Shown here in pieces: positions 61,789 through 64,000 of a stretch of 64,000 nucleotides of DNA. Source of the DNA: Haloplanus rubicundus (GTDB taxonomy: Archaea; Halobacteriota; Halobacteria; Halobacteriales; Haloferacaceae); contig NZ_CP031148.1 of NCBI RefSeq assembly GCF_003342675.1, positions 3,038,001 through 3,102,000 of the forward strand. The letters run 5' to 3'. A program made the translations under genes and the position numbers. The notes under the pieces are model-generated. The model made no database searches. It was not told the origin of the DNA and worked only from the letters and a program-made list of their open reading frames with translations. Each line of letters opens with the position of its first letter. The first letter of the stretch is position 1.

Positions 61789-62097
61789 ATAAGCCTGTGA
61801 AACTGGGACCACCTCGAAAGCCCCCGGCGTCTCGGCTCCCGGGACTCGCTGCGCTCCTCACTACGTTGCGGTGCTTACTTCGTCCGGGTTCGCCGAGACG
61901 CTGGCCCCTTTCAGTCCCGCCCGGCGGCGGCCGGTTGGCCAGCCGATGCGGGCGGGACTGAAAGGGGCGACTCGCTGGGGGAAGGCGGCCGACGCAAGCA
62001 CGCGAGCGAAGCGAGCGCGCGCAGCGAGGCCCCCGACCCCAGCGAGTCGGGGCTTTCGAGGTGTCCTCAATCTAATTGCGCTAATCTAAACAGTGCC
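61777..62097. mobile_element. 321-bp MITE with nested palindromes
   Basis: A non-autonomous element. Terminal inverted repeats are 61777-61790 and 62084-62097 (14 bp, two mismatches, GGTAGTGTTTAGAT versus GGCACTGTTTAGAT), with 8-bp target duplications on both sides. Inside are nested perfect arms: 15 bp (61810-61824/62049-62063), 10 bp (61845-61854/62019-62028) and 19 bp (61904-61922/61950-61968), so the whole element is an imperfect giant palindrome. No transposase is encoded. An 8-bp duplication fits an IS1595-like mobiliser, by inference only. Confidence 0.9.
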
Positions 62098-62105
62098 ACT
62101 CGAAG
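62098..62105. repeat. 8-bp target-site duplication, right
   Basis: ACTCGAAG, matching 61769-61776 exactly. Continuing from here, the interrupted MOSC codons read on to a TAA about 15 bases later. Confidence 0.9.
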
Positions 62106-62145
62106 GGCCCCAACATATAAGACATTACTCTGACAACTTAGGCCC

Positions 62146-62382
62146 GTGACCGACATCGAATCGAAAAAAGAGTTCACGGGAGAGACGATCTGGCTCGTCG
62201 TCGGCGTCCTGTTTTGCTTCCCGTTTGCGATCTACTACTACTTCGCAAACAAGGAGCAGGTGTGGGTGTGTCCGGAATGTCGGGAGTCGATCACGGTTGG
62301 TGCCGGGACGTGCAAACACTGCGGGACCGACCTTTCGGAGTACACTGGGGACGATGAGGAATCCGCTTCGGTGGACGATTGA
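62146..62382 (+). CDS. Membrane-bound zinc-ribbon protein
   Basis: A 78-residue protein: a helix (TIWLVVGVLFCFPFAIYYYF), then a zinc ribbon with pairs CPEC and CKHC, then an acidic tail. Function unknown; such proteins may anchor or sense at the membrane. The GTG start lies about 30 bases after the TATA-like CATATAAG (62113-62121), just beyond the MITE and overlapping the original MOSC stop. It overlaps the next gene by 29 bases. Confidence 0.78.
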   Translation: MTDIESKKEFTGETIWLVVGVLFCFPFAIYYYFANKEQVWVCPECRESITVGAGTCKHCGTDLSEYTGDDEESASVDD

Positions 62383-62884
62383 ACGCGTCGATCGATCGAA
62401 CCCGTTTCTCCTCTCACATCACCCGAGCTGTCGGTACTACGACCACCACACGTTCGAACTGTACGGCGCCGACCTGTGTCTGGGCTGTTTCGTCGTCTAC
62501 CCAGTCGGGGCGCTCGCGCTCGCGACGCTGATCGTCGCTCGACTGGTCACACCGGGTGCGTTCGGCGTCGAAACGCTCGGTCTCTACGGCCTCGGCGCCG
62601 CACTCGTCGCCCCGATGGTGCTGCTGAAACTCGTCGGTGGCAGACGGTCGATGCGGACTCGCATCCTCGCCAAGGCGGGCTTGGCGTGTGGGCTGGCCGT
62701 CCTCGCCTTCCCACTCGTGTTTCGGCCGGACGACCGGCTCCTCACGTTCGGCCTGCTCGCGGGCTTCCTAGCCGTCTACGTCGGCTACAAGGGAGCCACG
62801 GCGCTGGACGACTGCGAGGGATGTCCGGAGTGGGAGCAGGGGGAGTTCCCGGACTGTACGGGGATGGACCTCGACCGGGAGTGA
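62354..62884 (+). CDS. DUF2085-like membrane protein
   Basis: A 176-residue protein with LLSHHPSCRYYDHHTFELYGADLCLGCFVVYPVGAL, the Cys/His pattern and helix of DUF2085-type predicted membrane proteins, and about four further helices; another Cys pair is in DDCEGCPEW near the end. Function unknown. It overlaps the zinc-ribbon protein gene by 29 bases, so the two are co-expressed. Confidence 0.74.
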   Translation: MRNPLRWTIERVDRSNPFLLSHHPSCRYYDHHTFELYGADLCLGCFVVYPVGALALATLIVARLVTPGAFGVETLGLYGLGAALVAPMVLLKLVGGRRSMRTRILAKAGLACGLAVLAFPLVFRPDDRLLTFGLLAGFLAVYVGYKGATALDDCEGCPEWEQGEFPDCTGMDLDRE

Positions 62885-62934
62885 CGCCCGGGCAATACCG
62901 CTCTTTTTTACGCTCAGGCGCGGACGTGACGCCC

Positions 62935-63855
62935 ATGCAGACCCACATCGTGCCGGTCGGCTTCGACTACGACCGGCTCATCGCGCCGCTGATCCGCGAC
63001 CAGTTCGACGTGGATCGGGTGATCCTCCTGGAGGGGGCCGTGGGGAGCGAGGCCAACGTGGAGTATTCGCGGAACATCTCGGCCAAGCTCGAACAGGACT
63101 TCCGGAACCTGCTGGGCGCGGAGACGAGCCGGGTCGTCATCGAGGACGTCTACGACTACGACGCCGCCTTCGAGCACGCCTACGACCTCATCAACGACGA
63201 ACTCGACGCCGGCGCCCCGGACGGCGAGGTGTGGGTCAACGTGAGTTCGATGCCCCGGCCCGTGAGCTTCGCCTTCGCCACCGCCGCCCACTCCATCACG
63301 CTCGAACGGCAGGCGGACCGCGACCGCATTCACACCTACTACACCGCCCCGGAGAAGTATCTGGAGACGGAACTGGCGGAGGAGCTACGGGCGAATCGGG
63401 AGCTCCTGACCGACCTGCTGGACGACGGCGACGTGACGGACGAGCGCATCCGCGACCGACTCGACGGCACGACCGCACTGCTCGACGAGTTCGACGAACG
63501 CGGCACCACCATCGGCGCCAAGCGCATCGGCGACAACCACATCGTCGAACTCCCGGTCGCCTCCTTCTCGAACGTCAAACCGTTCGAGGAGGTGATCCTC
63601 TTCGAACTCGGCGACCACGGCGAGTTCGAGTCGGTGTCGGAACTCGCGGAGGCGCTCGCGGCGGAACTCGGCGAGGAGTACACCGACAGCTTCCGGTCGA
63701 AGGTCATCTACAACGTCGACCGACTCGGCCCCGGTGGGAAGGGGTACATCGAACAGGAAGAACACGGGAAGTCCTACCGGACGCGACTCTCGCGGATCGG
63801 CGAACTCTGGGTGCGTGCCCACGCCGACCGGGAGGACGTGCCAGTGCGCGACTAG
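62935..63855 (+). CDS. HFX_2341-family transcriptional regulator with CARF-like domain
   Basis: A 306-residue protein. The N-terminal ~140 residues have a Rossmann-like CARF look (MQTHIVPVGFDYDRLIAPLI, then WVNVSSMPRPVSFAFATAAHSI), and the C-terminal ~100 form a winged-helix HTH (SVSELAEALAAELGEEYTDSFRSKVIYNVDRLGPGGKGYIE). I associate it with the haloarchaeal HFX_2341 family (DUF6293). CARF domains bind cyclic or linear nucleotides in CRISPR-associated regulators; here ligand and targets are unknown. A CTTTTTTTA TATA lies about 27 bases before the ATG, so it is leaderless. Confidence 0.82.
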   Translation: MQTHIVPVGFDYDRLIAPLIRDQFDVDRVILLEGAVGSEANVEYSRNISAKLEQDFRNLLGAETSRVVIEDVYDYDAAFEHAYDLINDELDAGAPDGEVWVNVSSMPRPVSFAFATAAHSITLERQADRDRIHTYYTAPEKYLETELAEELRANRELLTDLLDDGDVTDERIRDRLDGTTALLDEFDERGTTIGAKRIGDNHIVELPVASFSNVKPFEEVILFELGDHGEFESVSELAEALAAELGEEYTDSFRSKVIYNVDRLGPGGKGYIEQEEHGKSYRTRLSRIGELWVRAHADREDVPVRD

Positions 63856-64000
63856 AAGTCCAGCCCGGTCGCGTCGTCGCTCGGGGCGAGCGGACTCCCC
63901 GGCAGGTCGGCGGGCAGGTCGGGCAGGTTGTAGCCGCCGGGGGCCACGTCGTTCGGCGCGTCGGGGTAGAACGTCGCCGCGAGCGTCTGGATGTGCGCCC
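63852..64000 (-). CDS. C-terminal end of an unidentified protein (partial)
   Basis: The window ends inside a minus-strand gene. The visible 48 residues read QTLAATFYPDAPNDVAPGGY followed by NLPDLPADLPGSPLAPSDDA and TGLDF at the end, an acidic tail with no recognisable domain. Its TAG stop shares CTAG with the stop of the preceding convergent gene. Product cannot be assigned. Confidence 0.6.
   Translation of the reverse strand, partial: AHIQTLAATFYPDAPNDVAPGGYNLPDLPADLPGSPLAPSDDATGLDF

Noticed and set aside
61950-61968. CRISPR-repeat-like GGGACTGAAAG end
   Set aside because: It resembles the tail of some haloarchaeal CRISPR repeats, but here it is one arm of a palindrome in a MITE and is not repeated with spacers.

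Overview
The window is about 64 kb of chromosomal DNA from a halophilic archaeon (class Halobacteria). The evidence is a very high G+C content with strong third-position G/C, acidic proteomes rich in Asp and Glu, twin-arginine lipoprotein signals (RR motif followed by a lipobox), short or leaderless transcripts with TATA-like boxes about 27-30 bases before the start codon, and lineage markers: CetZ tubulin, archaeal DnaG, aIF-2 beta with a TRAM domain, UbiA/lycopene-cyclase, coenzyme F420 genes and HTH_10 regulators. I cannot name the genus. There is one tRNA gene (Leu, UAA) and no rRNA, phage, integrase or CRISPR array.

Layout. 1-5.3 kb: a DUF123 gene, a DUF1998-type helicase and polyphosphate kinase. 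5.3-12.7 kb: an iron-responsive block of a reversibly-glycosylated-polypeptide-like gene, an iron ABC transporter and a GT-C-like membrane protein, with three TTAGG-N4-CCTAA operators. 12.7-14.8 kb: a Vms1/VLRF1-type release factor and a UbiA-lycopene-cyclase fusion. 14.9-17.9 kb: a Mn/Zn ABC transporter with a variant operator. 18-29 kb: ilvD, moaB, a dehydrogenase, a CoA-transferase/LeuA-like/FAH group, aIF-2 beta, a universal stress protein, msrB and a HAD hydrolase. 28.7-38.6 kb: exported and membrane proteins (SNase-LTD, an S-layer-like protein with an RND exporter, SppA with DUF4350), plus a DapA-like aldolase and a PHP protein. 38.7-42.8 kb: cyclophilin, pabB-pabA-pabC and a coiled-coil protein. 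42.8-43.4 kb: tRNA-Leu followed by 101-bp tandem repeats containing tRNA 3'-end remnants, then hairpins. 44-48 kb: tmk, an epimerase-like protein and cetZ1 with an overlapping membrane partner. 48-52.4 kb: F420/FO genes cofC, cofG and cofH. 52.4-59.4 kb: uppS, mscS, an EamA/HTH pair, a second Nus1-like prenyltransferase subunit, a DUF92 kinase and a GNAT. 59.4-64 kb: dnaG, a MOSC protein carrying a MITE insertion at its 3' end, zinc-ribbon membrane proteins and an HFX_2341/CARF-like regulator.

Main discoveries. (1) Two complementary cis-prenyltransferase genes: one keeps the catalytic DGNRR Asp but lacks the C-terminal RxG, and the other lacks the Asp but ends in RRFGR. This suggests a DHDDS/Nus1-type heteromer. 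(2) A 321-bp MITE with 14-bp terminal inverted repeats, an 8-bp target duplication and nested palindromes, which supplies the stop codon of a MOSC gene. (3) Iron-box-controlled glycosylation-type genes bracketing an iron transporter. (4) Tandem tRNA 3'-end remnants beside tRNA-Leu. (5) Six of ten convergent gene junctions overlap by exactly four bases, with interlocked stop codons.
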